64,000 nucleotides of DNA from Calothrix sp. NIES-3974 (GTDB taxonomy: Bacteria; Cyanobacteriota; Cyanobacteriia; Cyanobacteriales; Nostocaceae), in the NCBI RefSeq assembly GCF_002368395.1, contig NZ_AP018254.1:2666001-2730000 (forward strand), written 5' to 3'. This document shows positions 56,138 through 64,000 of this stretch, one piece after another. The first letter of the stretch is position 1. Each line of letters begins with the position of its first letter. Below the pieces are notes generated by a model. The model saw nothing but the letters and a program-made list of their open reading frames with translations. It was not told where the DNA came from and made no database searches. The position numbers were made by a program, and so were the translations under genes.

Positions 56138-57145
56138 ATGAATAATCTCAAGCAAACAGTCCCAAAAATGAAAGCGATTGTCCAGTATGAATATGGTTCC
56201 CCCGATGTATTGAAATTGGAGGAGGTCGATCGACCCGTTATATTCGATAAGGGTGTACTGGTGAAAGTTCGTGGAGCTGCGGTTCATGCTGGTGACTGGC
56301 ATTTGATGCGGGGTAAACCGTTTTTTATCCGCTTTATTTACGGAGGGTTAGGCAAGCCTCAAACTCAAATCCTGGGTTGCGATGTTGCGGGGGTGGTGGA
56401 AGCGGTGGGGAGAGATGTGACGCAGTTTCAACCGGGGGATGTAGTTTTTGGTGATTTATCAGAATCTGGTTTTGGTGCATTTGCCGAATATGTCTGCGCT
56501 CCCGAAACAGCCTTTGCGATCGCTCCCAGTGATTTGAGCTTTGAGGAAGCGGCAACAGTTCCCGTTTCAGCTCTGACAGCCCTTCAGGGGTTGCGAGATG
56601 TGGGACAAATCCAACCAGGATACAAGGTATTGATAAATGGGGCTTCTGGTGGGGTGGGGTCGTTTGCAGTCCAGATTGCCAAGGCTTTTGGGGCTGAGGT
56701 GACTGCTGTATGCAGTGAGGGTAAAATCGAGATGGTGAAATCGATTGGTGCGGATTACGTATGGGATTACACTCAAGTCAAGTCTAAATTAAAACAACAC
56801 TACTACGATTTGATACTTGATAATGCGGCCTACAATTCACCTTTTAATTATTTCCCGTTCTTAAAAACTCCAGGTACTTACGTTGCGGTTGGTGGTTCGA
56901 TGGGGCGATTATTTCAAGCCATGTTTCTCGATTTTGTGACTACTAAAATCGGTGGTCGAAAGATAAAATGCCTAGTATGCAAACCGAACCAAAGTGATTT
57001 AATTGTTTTAAAAGACATGATTGAGGCTGGTAAAATTCGTCCCTACGTCGATCGAGTTTATCCTTTAGGGGAAGTTCCTGCGGCAATTAACCAGTTAGAG
57101 CAGCGTCAAGTACGGGGGAAAGTCGCAATCAGTATTGACGGGTAA
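56138..57145 (+). CDS. Zinc-free MDR-family NAD(P)H oxidoreductase
   Basis: A 335-residue medium-chain dehydrogenase/reductase of the quinone-oxidoreductase type. The N-terminal GroES-like domain has PQTQILGCDVAGVVEAVG and GDVVFGD. The nucleotide-binding domain has VLINGASGGVGSFAVQIAKA (about 165-184), and the protein ends RQVRGKVAISIDG. The structural zinc cysteines of classical alcohol dehydrogenases are absent. It likely reduces quinones or reactive enones. It is controlled by the divergent TetR gene through two operators. The start is the ATG after AGAACCA; a second ATG lies ten codons on. Confidence 0.92.
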   Translation: MNNLKQTVPKMKAIVQYEYGSPDVLKLEEVDRPVIFDKGVLVKVRGAAVHAGDWHLMRGKPFFIRFIYGGLGKPQTQILGCDVAGVVEAVGRDVTQFQPGDVVFGDLSESGFGAFAEYVCAPETAFAIAPSDLSFEEAATVPVSALTALQGLRDVGQIQPGYKVLINGASGGVGSFAVQIAKAFGAEVTAVCSEGKIEMVKSIGADYVWDYTQVKSKLKQHYYDLILDNAAYNSPFNYFPFLKTPGTYVAVGGSMGRLFQAMFLDFVTTKIGGRKIKCLVCKPNQSDLIVLKDMIEAGKIRPYVDRVYPLGEVPAAINQLEQRQVRGKVAISIDG

Positions 57146-57506
57146 TTTTGTAATTGGTTCTGATGTAGATTCTGCCATTCCCACACAAACACACAAACCG
57201 TCAAAGTTTTTTCATGGGAATTGGGAACAGGGAATAGGGAGTAGTCTATATGTACAGCTGATACCGTTTTGCTTTGGAGTTAATACCTGGGAGTTAATAC
57301 CTGACAGGGAGCTTTCGGGAGCAGGGGAAGAAAATGTATCAAAATTTGAGTGAAATGGTATGACACCAAAAAAGTATATAAAGTGTTTTGTCCCTAGCTC
57401 ACTACTACTAACTCCCTATGTTCACGGGAGGGAAAAATAAAGCCGTTAATTAACAAATGATCGCGCACTCAAAATCCAGGAAGAGAGATAAAGGAAAAAA
57501 CATCCT
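57146..57506. repeat. Spacer with repeat-I copy
   Basis: GGAGTTAATACCTGGGAGTTAATACCTG is a short direct repeat (from about 57276), followed by GGGAGCTTTCGGGAGCAGGG and GAAAATGTATCAAAATTTGA, which recur near 33.8, 51.4 and 61.4 kb. No gene is seen. Confidence 0.5.
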
Positions 57507-58268
57507 CTAAGACTTGTGAGTCAATCTTCTCCAAGCAGAATCCACAGCTTCCTTCATCCGTTTCCCAGTCCGATTGAAACTTTGCTGGAAATCATGCCAT
57601 TTTTCTTGCAAAAATTCAGCCGCTTCTTGGAGTGTATTTTGATCATGTCGTCCAGAAGTTTCCAGTTCATCCCGAATTTCTTTGATTTTGACCCGCACAA
57701 CATCAGGTTTATCTTGAGGGGAAACCAAAGACTTCAGGCGATCGCCCATTTGTCTAACTAAGCTTTTGACCTGTTGGGATTTCTCGCTCAAAAATCCCTT
57801 TAACCCCTCCGATTCACTCTGAAGTCGATTTTTCGCATCCTCTTTGATGACAACTACCTCCGCATCAATAACCTCCACATCCTCTGGAAACAGAACAGCT
57901 CTTCCACCAAAGGGTGCAGCAATATCTCCAGCCAAAATATAAGCTGCGATATCTCCTGTTTCCCAATCAAACAGAAAATCCTCCACCCAACCCAGGGTAT
58001 CGGAAATTGAAGGAGTGCGCACTGCCATACGGTGTAAGCGACGTAGAGTGATTTGTGGTTCCATTGCAAGACCAGAATAGGTGAGGACAGCATCTGGACC
58101 AACAATCGAAACTTGTTCTATGGGGGTATAACCAGCACTGCTAGCAAAATACACAACCCGACCCTGATTATCGACCCAAACTTCCTCAACACCACCAAGA
58201 CGAGTTGCGGTACTGCTATCCATCGCCATTAAACCAACTATTTGACTGCGACGAATGATATTAAACAT
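57507..58268 (-). CDS. PRC-barrel domain protein
   Basis: A 253-residue soluble protein. Two PRC-barrel-like segments lie in the N-terminal half: IIRRSQIVGLMAMDSSTATR...EVWVDNQGRVVYF and RTPSISDTLGWVEDFLFDWE...DIAAYILAG. The C-terminal 120 residues are charged and helical (RLQSESEGLKGFLSEKSQQV, EFLQEKWHDFQQSFNRTGKR). PRC barrels often mediate protein or membrane contacts in photosynthetic bacteria. It is the last gene of a four-gene minus-strand run, 23 bp after the PsiE-like gene. Confidence 0.8.
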   Translation of the reverse strand: MFNIIRRSQIVGLMAMDSSTATRLGGVEEVWVDNQGRVVYFASSAGYTPIEQVSIVGPDAVLTYSGLAMEPQITLRRLHRMAVRTPSISDTLGWVEDFLFDWETGDIAAYILAGDIAAPFGGRAVLFPEDVEVIDAEVVVIKEDAKNRLQSESEGLKGFLSEKSQQVKSLVRQMGDRLKSLVSPQDKPDVVRVKIKEIRDELETSGRHDQNTLQEAAEFLQEKWHDFQQSFNRTGKRMKEAVDSAWRRLTHKS

Positions 58269-58291
58269 TGGTAAAACCTCCGTAATAGATA

Positions 58292-58864
58292 TCAGAAAGG
58301 ATACTGATCGACAGATGTGAAACGACGCAGACCAAAGTTGCGACGTTGAAGAGATTCGTCGGTATGGGACTGTTGTTTAATCAGGTCAAAACGTTGGAAC
58401 ATCCAGACCCGCAAAGCCAATAATCCACCTAGGACAAGTAGAAACGCACAGACACCCAGCAATTGGTAAATGGGAATTTCCAAAATTCCTTGTAGGATAA
58501 CTTCTCGTAATGCGGAAACCAAAGAAACTTCAACAGCAGCACCAATAGAAATTCTTTGTTCTTGCAGATAGATAATCAATAAACGAAAGATTTCCACCAA
58601 AATCAAAATAAATAAAATATCGGATGTAATGGCCTGAAAATTAATCGGCTCTAATAAAGAAAGAAACATCTCACCCAATCGAATTAGCATCACAAAAAAG
58701 ATGCCAATACAGAGAGAAACGACAATAAAGTTCTGAAAAATCTCCAAGTTACGAACAACGGTTTCTCGGTGAAACCAGGATTGTCCAAATCTATCGGGTG
58801 CTGAATCATTCAGATTGTGACTACTTTCCAAATGTGTGGGTTCTTCGGCTGGTTTCCCTTTCAT
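58292..58864 (-). CDS. PsiE-like (phosphate-starvation-inducible E) membrane protein
   Basis: About 190 residues from the ATG at 58864 (MKGKPAEEPTHLESSHN); the longer frame begins at a TTG. After a hydrophilic N-terminus there are four hydrophobic segments (FQNFIVVSLCIGIFFVMLI, ITSDILFILILVEIFRLLII, a third around REVILQGILEIPIYQLLGV, LLVLGGLLALRVWMF). The second and third flank the PsiE-type motif EQRISIGAAVEVSLVSALRE. The C-terminus is basic. PsiE has no known biochemical function. It is cotranscribed with the DUF2905 and PRC-barrel genes. Confidence 0.8.
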   Translation of the reverse strand: MKGKPAEEPTHLESSHNLNDSAPDRFGQSWFHRETVVRNLEIFQNFIVVSLCIGIFFVMLIRLGEMFLSLLEPINFQAITSDILFILILVEIFRLLIIYLQEQRISIGAAVEVSLVSALREVILQGILEIPIYQLLGVCAFLLVLGGLLALRVWMFQRFDLIKQQSHTDESLQRRNFGLRRFTSVDQYPF

Positions 58865-58956
58865 AAATAACCTGTAATCTTTGTTGTCTGACCACCTCAA
58901 ATATATCCTAGTCAAAATAAAATGGTCATGCAAAAATCCTCAAACTGAAAAATTTT

Positions 58957-59190
58957 TCAACGCACAAAGGACTGCCATATCCATATTATTAAACTCAAAC
59001 CCAAACTTAGTAAAATGGAAGTTGCCAGGGGAAAATAAAAGGTAAAATTTTCATTTTGGATGAGAATATCTCCTGGTAGACGACCAATGGGAAAATGTCT
59101 CAAAGTCCCGCCACTTAACCATAATAAACCTCCAAGCAGGATAATACCTGCACCGAGCGCCACTAACGTTTTACCAATTTCTGTAATCAT
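58957..59190 (-). CDS. DUF2905 small membrane protein
   Basis: 77 residues from the ATG at 59190 (MITEIGKTLVALGAGIILLG). There are two hydrophobic helices (about 8-26 and 51-70) separated by the DUF2905 hallmark HFPIGRLPGDILIQNENFTF. Function is unknown. Its start is 3 bp from the stop of the SSS-like gene, so the two are translationally coupled. The alternative start at 59265 lies inside the upstream gene and is not used. Confidence 0.88.
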   Translation of the reverse strand: MITEIGKTLVALGAGIILLGGLLWLSGGTLRHFPIGRLPGDILIQNENFTFYFPLATSILLSLGLSLIIWIWQSFVR

Positions 59191-59192
59191 GA

Positions 59193-60527
59193 CTACACCT
59201 CCTTCTGGGAAAGTAACATGATGCGGTAGGTGACAACGACTTGAGAAAGTATTAGGGTGACACAACCAGTTCCCATACCGATGGACATAATTGTCAATTC
59301 GCTACTGTCAAATAAAATAGCTAGAGGATTTAACAACGTAATTCCGAGGGTGACAACAGAAGCGATCGCACTTGTAATGAGGGCTAATTGAACACTACTG
59401 CGAAAGAAGATATAAAAATTTGTTTGTGCGAGAAAATAGGCAATAAAAGGTAGCCAAACGCTAGATAAATAAGCAGCATAGAAATCAAGTATTAAATTCA
59501 CAATTTCCCCCCCCTTGAGAGCGACAGCAAGGGCTAAAAAGGCATTAATAATCGTAATCCAAACTTGACGCTGGGGAAGGTTGGGAAACATTTTTAAATC
59601 AAATAGAGTTTTCGTTTGAATCCGAAGAATATTGCTACCAATTCCTAAAGCCGGAACAACGAGGGAGAGGGTTAATAATATCCCCTGCCAATGTTGCACT
59701 CCTCCACCGATCCAAGACAAAATATAGGGAAGAATTTCCTTGCTCGGTAGTGCTTTTGGTAGAATCTCCTGATGCTTTCCAGCCAAAACCACAGCAGTTG
59801 GTAAAAATGCCAGTGCAAACAGGGCGATCGCAGCCAAAATACATCCCCCATAGGCAATGCGAACGGTTTTTGCTCTCACAATGAACTGTTGACACTTCAT
59901 ATCAACTGTAACCATGAGAATGGTAGCAATGGAAATGCCCAGTTCATGACACCAGCTGACCTGGTAAAGGTCGGGGAAAAATTGCCGCACGGTTAACTCT
60001 AGTTCTGATAAACTATGTAGTCGCCAAAGGGCAAAAACTAAAGCTCCGATATTCAGCAGCAATAACCCCCGAAACACCTGACTAGCGCGTTCCACAGGAA
60101 GCAGAGATAGGAAGCAAAGGAGGATTGTCAGTCCTACCATTGTCGGTTCCCTGGGCAAACCAACAAGATTTAAAATTGCCACAGCAGCAATCATTTGAAC
60201 AGCAGCGATGCCAATCAGAGACATCCAAGACATCAAAGCGATAACGACTTTGACCGGATTGCCATAGCGATCGCCGAGTAAAGTCCAAATTTGCTCTACG
60301 GATTGCCAATAAAATTTGACAAAGAACAATAGCACCAAAAACCCGATACTGAGGGAAACAGCATACAGACTCCCTGCTGCACCCACTGCAACTGACTGCT
60401 CTGCGGTTCCCAAAATGAATCCCAACCCGTAATGGGTACAAACCAAAAGTGTAGCTAAAGACCACACATCTAGCGAGCGTTTTGCTGATGGGGGGTTAGT
60501 GCTACAATGGGGGAATTGCCAACTCAT
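59193..60527 (-). CDS. Sodium:solute symporter (SSS)-like permease
   Basis: 444 residues with about 12 hydrophobic segments and the topology of the SSS/LeuT-fold superfamily. The first block is LATLLVCTHYGLGFILGTAE, typical of the unwound TM1. GDRYGNPVKVVIALMSWMSL follows, then ILTLSLVVPALGIGSNILRI. It is too divergent to name a substrate. It is the first gene of the operon with DUF2905, PsiE-like and PRC-barrel genes. It starts at an ATG 20 bp after a GCTACAATGGGG stretch. Confidence 0.75.
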   Translation of the reverse strand: MSWQFPHCSTNPPSAKRSLDVWSLATLLVCTHYGLGFILGTAEQSVAVGAAGSLYAVSLSIGFLVLLFFVKFYWQSVEQIWTLLGDRYGNPVKVVIALMSWMSLIGIAAVQMIAAVAILNLVGLPREPTMVGLTILLCFLSLLPVERASQVFRGLLLLNIGALVFALWRLHSLSELELTVRQFFPDLYQVSWCHELGISIATILMVTVDMKCQQFIVRAKTVRIAYGGCILAAIALFALAFLPTAVVLAGKHQEILPKALPSKEILPYILSWIGGGVQHWQGILLTLSLVVPALGIGSNILRIQTKTLFDLKMFPNLPQRQVWITIINAFLALAVALKGGEIVNLILDFYAAYLSSVWLPFIAYFLAQTNFYIFFRSSVQLALITSAIASVVTLGITLLNPLAILFDSSELTIMSIGMGTGCVTLILSQVVVTYRIMLLSQKEV

Positions 60528-60704
60528 GTAATTTGACGCAAAACTAACACCAACTGGAAAAATAGATATGATAGATAGATATTAGAAATATGAGAAAATA
60601 TTGATGTGTCGGAACTTTGTTTCTAATCCATAGACACACGTAGTGCGGCTTCTGGCGAGAGTAATCCAAAATCCAAAATCCAAAATCTAAAATGGTATCC
60701 CCGT
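60528..60704. repeat. Spacer with heptamer repeats
   Basis: AATCCAAAATCCAAAATCC repeats (60661-60691) next to an AGACACACGTAGTGCGG piece. These are tandem heptamers of the same type as at 10.7, 25.3 and 49.9 kb. Confidence 0.65.
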
Positions 60705-61115
60705 TTAAGAATCGGAATCGTCCGATGAGGACTTGGGTTGAGTGAGAACAGTCCAAGCAGCCTTAGCAGCATCAGCCAGGCGATCGCCTAATCGCTGAAT
60801 CTCGTCAGCGATGGATTGCCAATTTTTCTGAGCTTCCTGCTGAATTAGTTGCACAGACTGTTCAATCCGATCTGGGTCAATCAGTTTTGCTTCCTCAATG
60901 GCTTCGCGAGCGCGTCGCACAGCAGCTAAATAGGCTTCGCGAGTCAGGTCTTGTGCCGTTTGAATTTCCGATTGGGCACGTTTTTTGATTGCTTCGATCA
61001 GGGCTTTGGTTTCCTGTTTGATGTCTGCATTTTGCCCTGCCATTTCTTGCTCCACCAGAGCATCGGTTTCTGGACTAATTGTGATTGGAGAGGATGATTC
61101 CGGGTTATTAGTCAT
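60705..61115 (-). CDS. Hypothetical helical protein (136 aa)
   Basis: A small protein predicted almost wholly alpha-helical and rich in Ala, Glu, Gln and Lys, which could form a coiled coil: ALVEQEMAGQNADIKQETKA, AAVRRAREAIEEAKLIDPDR and ADEIQRLGDRLADAAKAAW. The N-terminus (MTNNPESSSPITISPETD) and C-terminus (SSSDDSDS) are disordered. There is no signal peptide or membrane span. The helices resemble apolipoprotein-like or stress proteins, but I cannot assign a family. It lies about 180 bp upstream of the SSS-like operon, same strand. Confidence 0.72.
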   Translation of the reverse strand: MTNNPESSSPITISPETDALVEQEMAGQNADIKQETKALIEAIKKRAQSEIQTAQDLTREAYLAAVRRAREAIEEAKLIDPDRIEQSVQLIQQEAQKNWQSIADEIQRLGDRLADAAKAAWTVLTQPKSSSDDSDS

Positions 61116-61210
61116 GAGCGAGATTCCTCCTGTTTCTACATGTGATTGAGAATACTACGAGGCACGTATGAGTTTTGGCGACATCAACTTGAACAACAGT
61201 CGTTCACTTT

Positions 61211-61412
61211 TATAGCTTGACACTCTCCGGGCTATAGCCACGAAGATTCTTACCTCACCGGGAAGGAAGAATCCAGACGGCAATCACCCAGACTACTTTA
61301 CCCAATACAAGTAAACACCGACTATTCGACGGGGTTGTTTTTTAATTTATGCTATCTACCCCTGACTTCATCATAATACAAAAGCCGTTCCCCAAGGACG
61401 GGGCTTTATAGC
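61211..61412 (-). mobile_element. IS200/IS605-like right-end relic
   Basis: Read on the minus strand, AAAGCCCCGTCCTTGGGGAA leads to about 140 bp of scaffold-like sequence and ends with GATTCTTC...GGCTATAGCC...GAGTGTCAAG. The order (AAAGCCCCGTC hairpin, spacer, GATTC hairpin, TGTCAA) is the same as at 41752-41905. No tnpB is nearby. Confidence 0.45.
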
Positions 61413-61794
61413 GTTTTACTTGGAAGTTAATATATGTAGGAGAGCAGGGGGAGCAAATGTATCAACAATTTTTAGAGGATACTATAAAGCTGTGTCCCTA
61501 GATAAATTTGGAACCCTTGGCTTCAAATCCAGGGAAAGCTTTTTTGATATTCATGTACACATTTCTGGAAGTGGATAGGCAAAATTACCTGTGCCGTTTG
61601 ATTACGAACCAATCTCAAATGCTGGCGATTACTTTGTTTCGCTGAGTCACTTTCGCGACAATCTAAGGGTTTGAGCTGTATCGGGAAACTAAGGCTGCAC
61701 AATCCTTTGGAAAGAGCAGCTACGTAATAACAAAATGTAATTAATTATGCAGGATGACTGAGCAGATGTAGACCCGAAAGCTTTCCCAGTTAAG

Positions 61795-61866
61795 AAAAAA
61801 GCCGTGAGTCAATGCACGGCTTTCAAGTGTGGTGTGAGGAGCTTAACTGTAATCCATGATAAAGCC
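61795..61866 (-). ncRNA. yfr1: Yfr1-like small RNA
   Basis: On the minus strand the sequence GCTCCTCACAC (61832-61842) matches the Yfr1 core ACTCCTCACAC at 10 of 11 positions. It lies between a weak 5' stem (GGCTT...AAGCTCC) and a strong terminator: GCCGTG pairs with CACGGC around a short loop and runs into TTTTTT (61795-61800). This is the known Yfr1 layout: stem, exposed motif, terminator. Yfr1 is a conserved cyanobacterial RNA that pairs with porin mRNAs. The 5' end is approximate. Confidence 0.65.
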
Positions 61867-61925
61867 TTACCTGCCTACATATGGTCTCTGTAACAGTTTT
61901 GGTAACAAAATTCTTTTTCCTTTAT
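61867..61925 (-). promoter_or_regulatory. Conserved upstream block of the Yfr1-like RNA
   Basis: GTTACCAAAACTGTTAC (minus strand, about 61888-61904) recurs as GTTACAAAAACTGTTAC before the paralogous RNA at 62131. Conservation of this block upstream of two diverged RNAs suggests a promoter or regulator site; no clear -10 is identified. Confidence 0.4.
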
Positions 61926-62123
61926 CTCCGGTTAAGTATTGAGATTGAACCAAAATAGTTCCCAAAGTGTAGAGAGTGTGGGGAATCGGGAGTGGGAAAA
62001 AATCCCTTTCATAGGTTCTGGTGTCAGCATACATGTAGGCTACTTCCTGTTCCCTCTTGCACACAAACAGCAGATCCTACTAGGTAAGGGGATTATGAAC
62101 ATTTCTGTCATTCAATCCCAAAA

Positions 62124-62215
62124 AATAAAAAACCGTGACTAAATAAATTGGAGGGGGTCACGGTTTCAGTAGAATGTGAGAAGCATAACTTACTCAATAT
62201 CCTAGGGTAGAAAGA
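62124..62215 (-). ncRNA. Second, diverged Yfr1-like small RNA
   Basis: The minus-strand segment GCTTCTCACATTC aligns with the core of the RNA at 61795, and the following TACTGAAACCGTGAC aligns with its terminator 5' arm. AAACCGTGAC pairs with GTCACGGTTT and is followed by TTATTTTTT. The stem is intact while the core differs at several bases. The RNA probably starts near 62200; the 5' end is approximate. Confidence 0.5.
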
Positions 62216-62376
62216 AAAAATTTCTGCGCTCGTAACAGTTTTTGTAACCGAGATAGAAAAAAGCAATTTAAATGCTTTGGTTCTATCCCCTACCTTTTGC
62301 CAAAAATATAGGTTGATTTTCTACATGACTACCCCCAAGATATATCTGTACAATTATGGGGGTGAGGTAACTTGGT

Positions 62377-63468
62377 ATGGCGACTCCAGGGAAAATTAAA
62401 CAATTTGGACAGCATCTTTTAATTGGACTGTCGGGTACGGAGTTGAGTGATGAGGATAAACGTATTCTCAGTGACCTGAGTCCGATAGGAATTGTGTTTT
62501 ACCTGAAAAATTTCCGCTATGATTTACCCTATGAGGATTGGGTGGAAAACTTCGGGAATTTATTAACCCAGGTGCGGGAATATAGTGAACGGTCGGCAAT
62601 GTTAATGACCCTAGACCATGAGGGGGGTCGGGTTCTGCGGACACCACCACCTTTAACCCGATTTCCCCATGCTTTGCTCTATGGTACTCAGTCCCAAGAG
62701 GTGGCAAAAGCAACTGGTATCGAATTAAAATCAATTGGTATTAATGTCTCCTGGTCTCCCGATGCGGATATTTTTTCTAACCCGAAAAATCCAATTATTG
62801 GAGCGCGTGCTTTTGCCGCAGAGCCAGAATTAGCAGGGGTGAGAGCGCGGGATTACTTAGAAGGGTTAAGGGAAGCGGGTATAGTTGGTTGCGCTAAACA
62901 TTTTCCTGGTCATGGAGACACGACCACGGACTCCCACCTGGAATTGCCCGTATTAGATTTAACCTTGGAACAGTTAAGGCAACGGGAATTGATACCCTTT
63001 CAAACCCTGATTGCCGCTGAAGTACCGATGGTAATGACAGCCCATATTTTGTTTCCACAAATAGACCCGGACGTTCCCGCAACCTTATCACAGTTGATTT
63101 TAACAGATTTACTGCGGTCAGAATTAGGATATCAAGGTGTAATTGTTTCCGATGACTTAGATATGAACGCCGTTGCCAAAATGTATGGTGTTCCGGGGAC
63201 TGTAGCGCGTACTTTCCATGCAGGTTGTGATTTATTGATGGTATCGCGGAACCTACCTGCATCAGCAATCGCAAGAACCTATGCGATCGCCCAGGATTTT
63301 GTTGATTCCATTGAAAACGGAACCCTATCGGAAGCCATAGTCACAGCAGCAAGCGATCGCATCCAAAAATTGGTTGAGCAAACACCCCAATATCACGTTC
63401 AATGCTTGTCCCAAGAGACCTTACTCCACCATAGCCAATTAGCGATCGCTTGCTCCTATCGGAAATGA
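62377..63468 (+). CDS. nagZ: Beta-N-acetylglucosaminidase, glycoside hydrolase family 3 (NagZ-like)
   Basis: A 363-residue GH3 enzyme that would release GlcNAc from GlcNAc-anhydroMurNAc muropeptides in peptidoglycan recycling. The NagZ signature is complete: KHFPGHGDTTTDSHLELP (174-191), with the catalytic His in the loop, and nucleophile Asp in VIVSDDLDMNAV (Asp259/260). The substrate-side LDHEGGRVLRT (80-90) and IGARAFAAEP are also present. There is no signal peptide, so it is cytoplasmic. It lies alone after a long RNA-bearing spacer. Confidence 0.93.
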   Translation: MATPGKIKQFGQHLLIGLSGTELSDEDKRILSDLSPIGIVFYLKNFRYDLPYEDWVENFGNLLTQVREYSERSAMLMTLDHEGGRVLRTPPPLTRFPHALLYGTQSQEVAKATGIELKSIGINVSWSPDADIFSNPKNPIIGARAFAAEPELAGVRARDYLEGLREAGIVGCAKHFPGHGDTTTDSHLELPVLDLTLEQLRQRELIPFQTLIAAEVPMVMTAHILFPQIDPDVPATLSQLILTDLLRSELGYQGVIVSDDLDMNAVAKMYGVPGTVARTFHAGCDLLMVSRNLPASAIARTYAIAQDFVDSIENGTLSEAIVTAASDRIQKLVEQTPQYHVQCLSQETLLHHSQLAIACSYRK

Positions 63469-63746
63469 AACATAATGAAACATATTTACAGCAATCCGAT
63501 TTAAGTCGTGAAAAATAGCGTGCCGTTAACCGTCAACTGTCAACCGTTAACAACCCTACATGTAATATTTCACAAATCCCCCTCGGACTGCTACATATTG
63601 CATAATTATTTCCTCGGGTTGTGTTACATGACTGTTAACAGTTAATCTTATTAGCTCATTCCTACTCCCCCTACAGACGTGACATGTCGCGTTTGTACTC
63701 CCACCTTCCCACTCCCCATTTACAAGCGAGAAATCCAGGAAATCAA
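63469..63746. repeat. Spacer with repeat-F copy and a short palindrome
   Basis: The repeat-F copy (about 63489-63580) includes CAGCAATCCGATTTAAGTCG, AAAAATAGCGTGCCGTTAAC and CCGTTAACAACCCTACATGT. A GACGTGACATGTCGCGT dyad lies at about 63676-63692. Confidence 0.55.
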
Positions 63747-64000
63747 ATGGCTGTCGCAAAACCTCACTCACCAAAAATCCCTGAAAGTATGATGGAAAGT
63801 AACCCGAACTCAGGGAACCCTTCCGCATCAGTCTGCTTGCAAGAGTCAGGGGTGGATATTATCATACCCCCATGCGACCTCTGGAGCGACGAACCACCCT
63901 TGGAAAGCGATCTACACCGTGACCAAATTGAATTGTTACTAGCTTGTTTAAAATGGTATTGGCAAAACCGCAGTGATTTCTACGCTAGTGGTAACATCAC
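63747..64000 (+). CDS. Uma2 family protein, 5' part (runs off the window)
   Basis: From the ATG at 63747 an 84-codon frame runs open to the window end. The N-terminal 35 residues (MAVAKPHSPKIPESMMESNP) look variable. The segment PPCDLWSDEPPLESDLHRDQ, then IELLLACLKWYWQNRSDFYA, matches the start of one Uma2 subgroup. The catalytic part would lie beyond the window. It is the third Uma2 locus in the window. Confidence 0.7.
   Translation, partial: MAVAKPHSPKIPESMMESNPNSGNPSASVCLQESGVDIIIPPCDLWSDEPPLESDLHRDQIELLLACLKWYWQNRSDFYASGNI

Overview
The window looks like chromosome from a filamentous, probably heterocyst-forming (Nostocales-type) cyanobacterium. Direct signs are the HIP1 octamer GCGATCGC scattered throughout, phycobilisome rod linkers, Psb28, a PAP/fibrillin protein, a GH57 branching enzyme, sucrose synthase, DUF3134, heptameric tandem repeats of the AATCCAAAATC type, and many short dispersed palindromes. 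The species cannot be fixed from sequence alone. Genes are mostly single or in pairs on both strands, with wide, repeat-filled spacers.

Layout. 0-10 kb: ABC exporter with a dyad operator, 6-phosphogluconate dehydrogenase, GH57 branching enzyme, psb28, moaB, mraY, DUF3134 and a PAP/fibrillin gene. 10-17 kb: two phycobilisome rod linkers, a GlcE-like flavoprotein, a four-carbon acid sugar kinase (DUF1537) and recR. 17-26 kb: a His-rich COG0523 metallochaperone GTPase next to folE, a GH10-like hydrolase, sucrose synthase, an Uma2 gene and a ROK sugar kinase. 26-38 kb: pyrG, a cell-wall amidase, a CAP protein, an outer-membrane-like protein, an AtzE-type amidohydrolase, an HlyD-type adaptor and tRNA-Gln. 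39-46 kb: a hypothetical gene, an AAA ATPase with a changed Walker B, transposon relics, an FHA-PBP fusion and a Pro/Thr-rich secreted protein. 46-51 kb: a His-rich CDF exporter, then a cobalamin riboswitch ahead of cobG-cobH-cobI. 51-57 kb: an Uma2 pseudogene split by a MITE, a GT2 enzyme, an aldo/keto reductase, and a TetR regulator divergent from an MDR oxidoreductase with two operator dyads. 57-61 kb: a compact minus-strand run of PRC-barrel, PsiE-like, DUF2905 and SSS-like genes, then a helical protein. 61-64 kb: a spacer with two paralogous minus-strand small RNA candidates, one carrying a near-exact Yfr1 core, then NagZ and a partial Uma2 gene.

How genes work together. Carbon storage and sugar use are represented by the branching enzyme, sucrose synthase, ROK kinase and 6PGDH. 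Cell-wall synthesis and recycling are represented by MraY, the FHA-PBP, the amidase and NagZ. Metal and cofactor handling is represented by COG0523/folE, CDF, and the riboswitch-controlled cob genes.

The most striking non-coding content is (i) the tandem Yfr1-like RNAs; (ii) a MITE family with 7-bp target duplications, one copy of which splits an Uma2 gene so exactly that removing it restores the frame; (iii) orphan IS200/IS605-like ends with no tnpB; and (iv) a 186-bp direct duplication near 46 kb.
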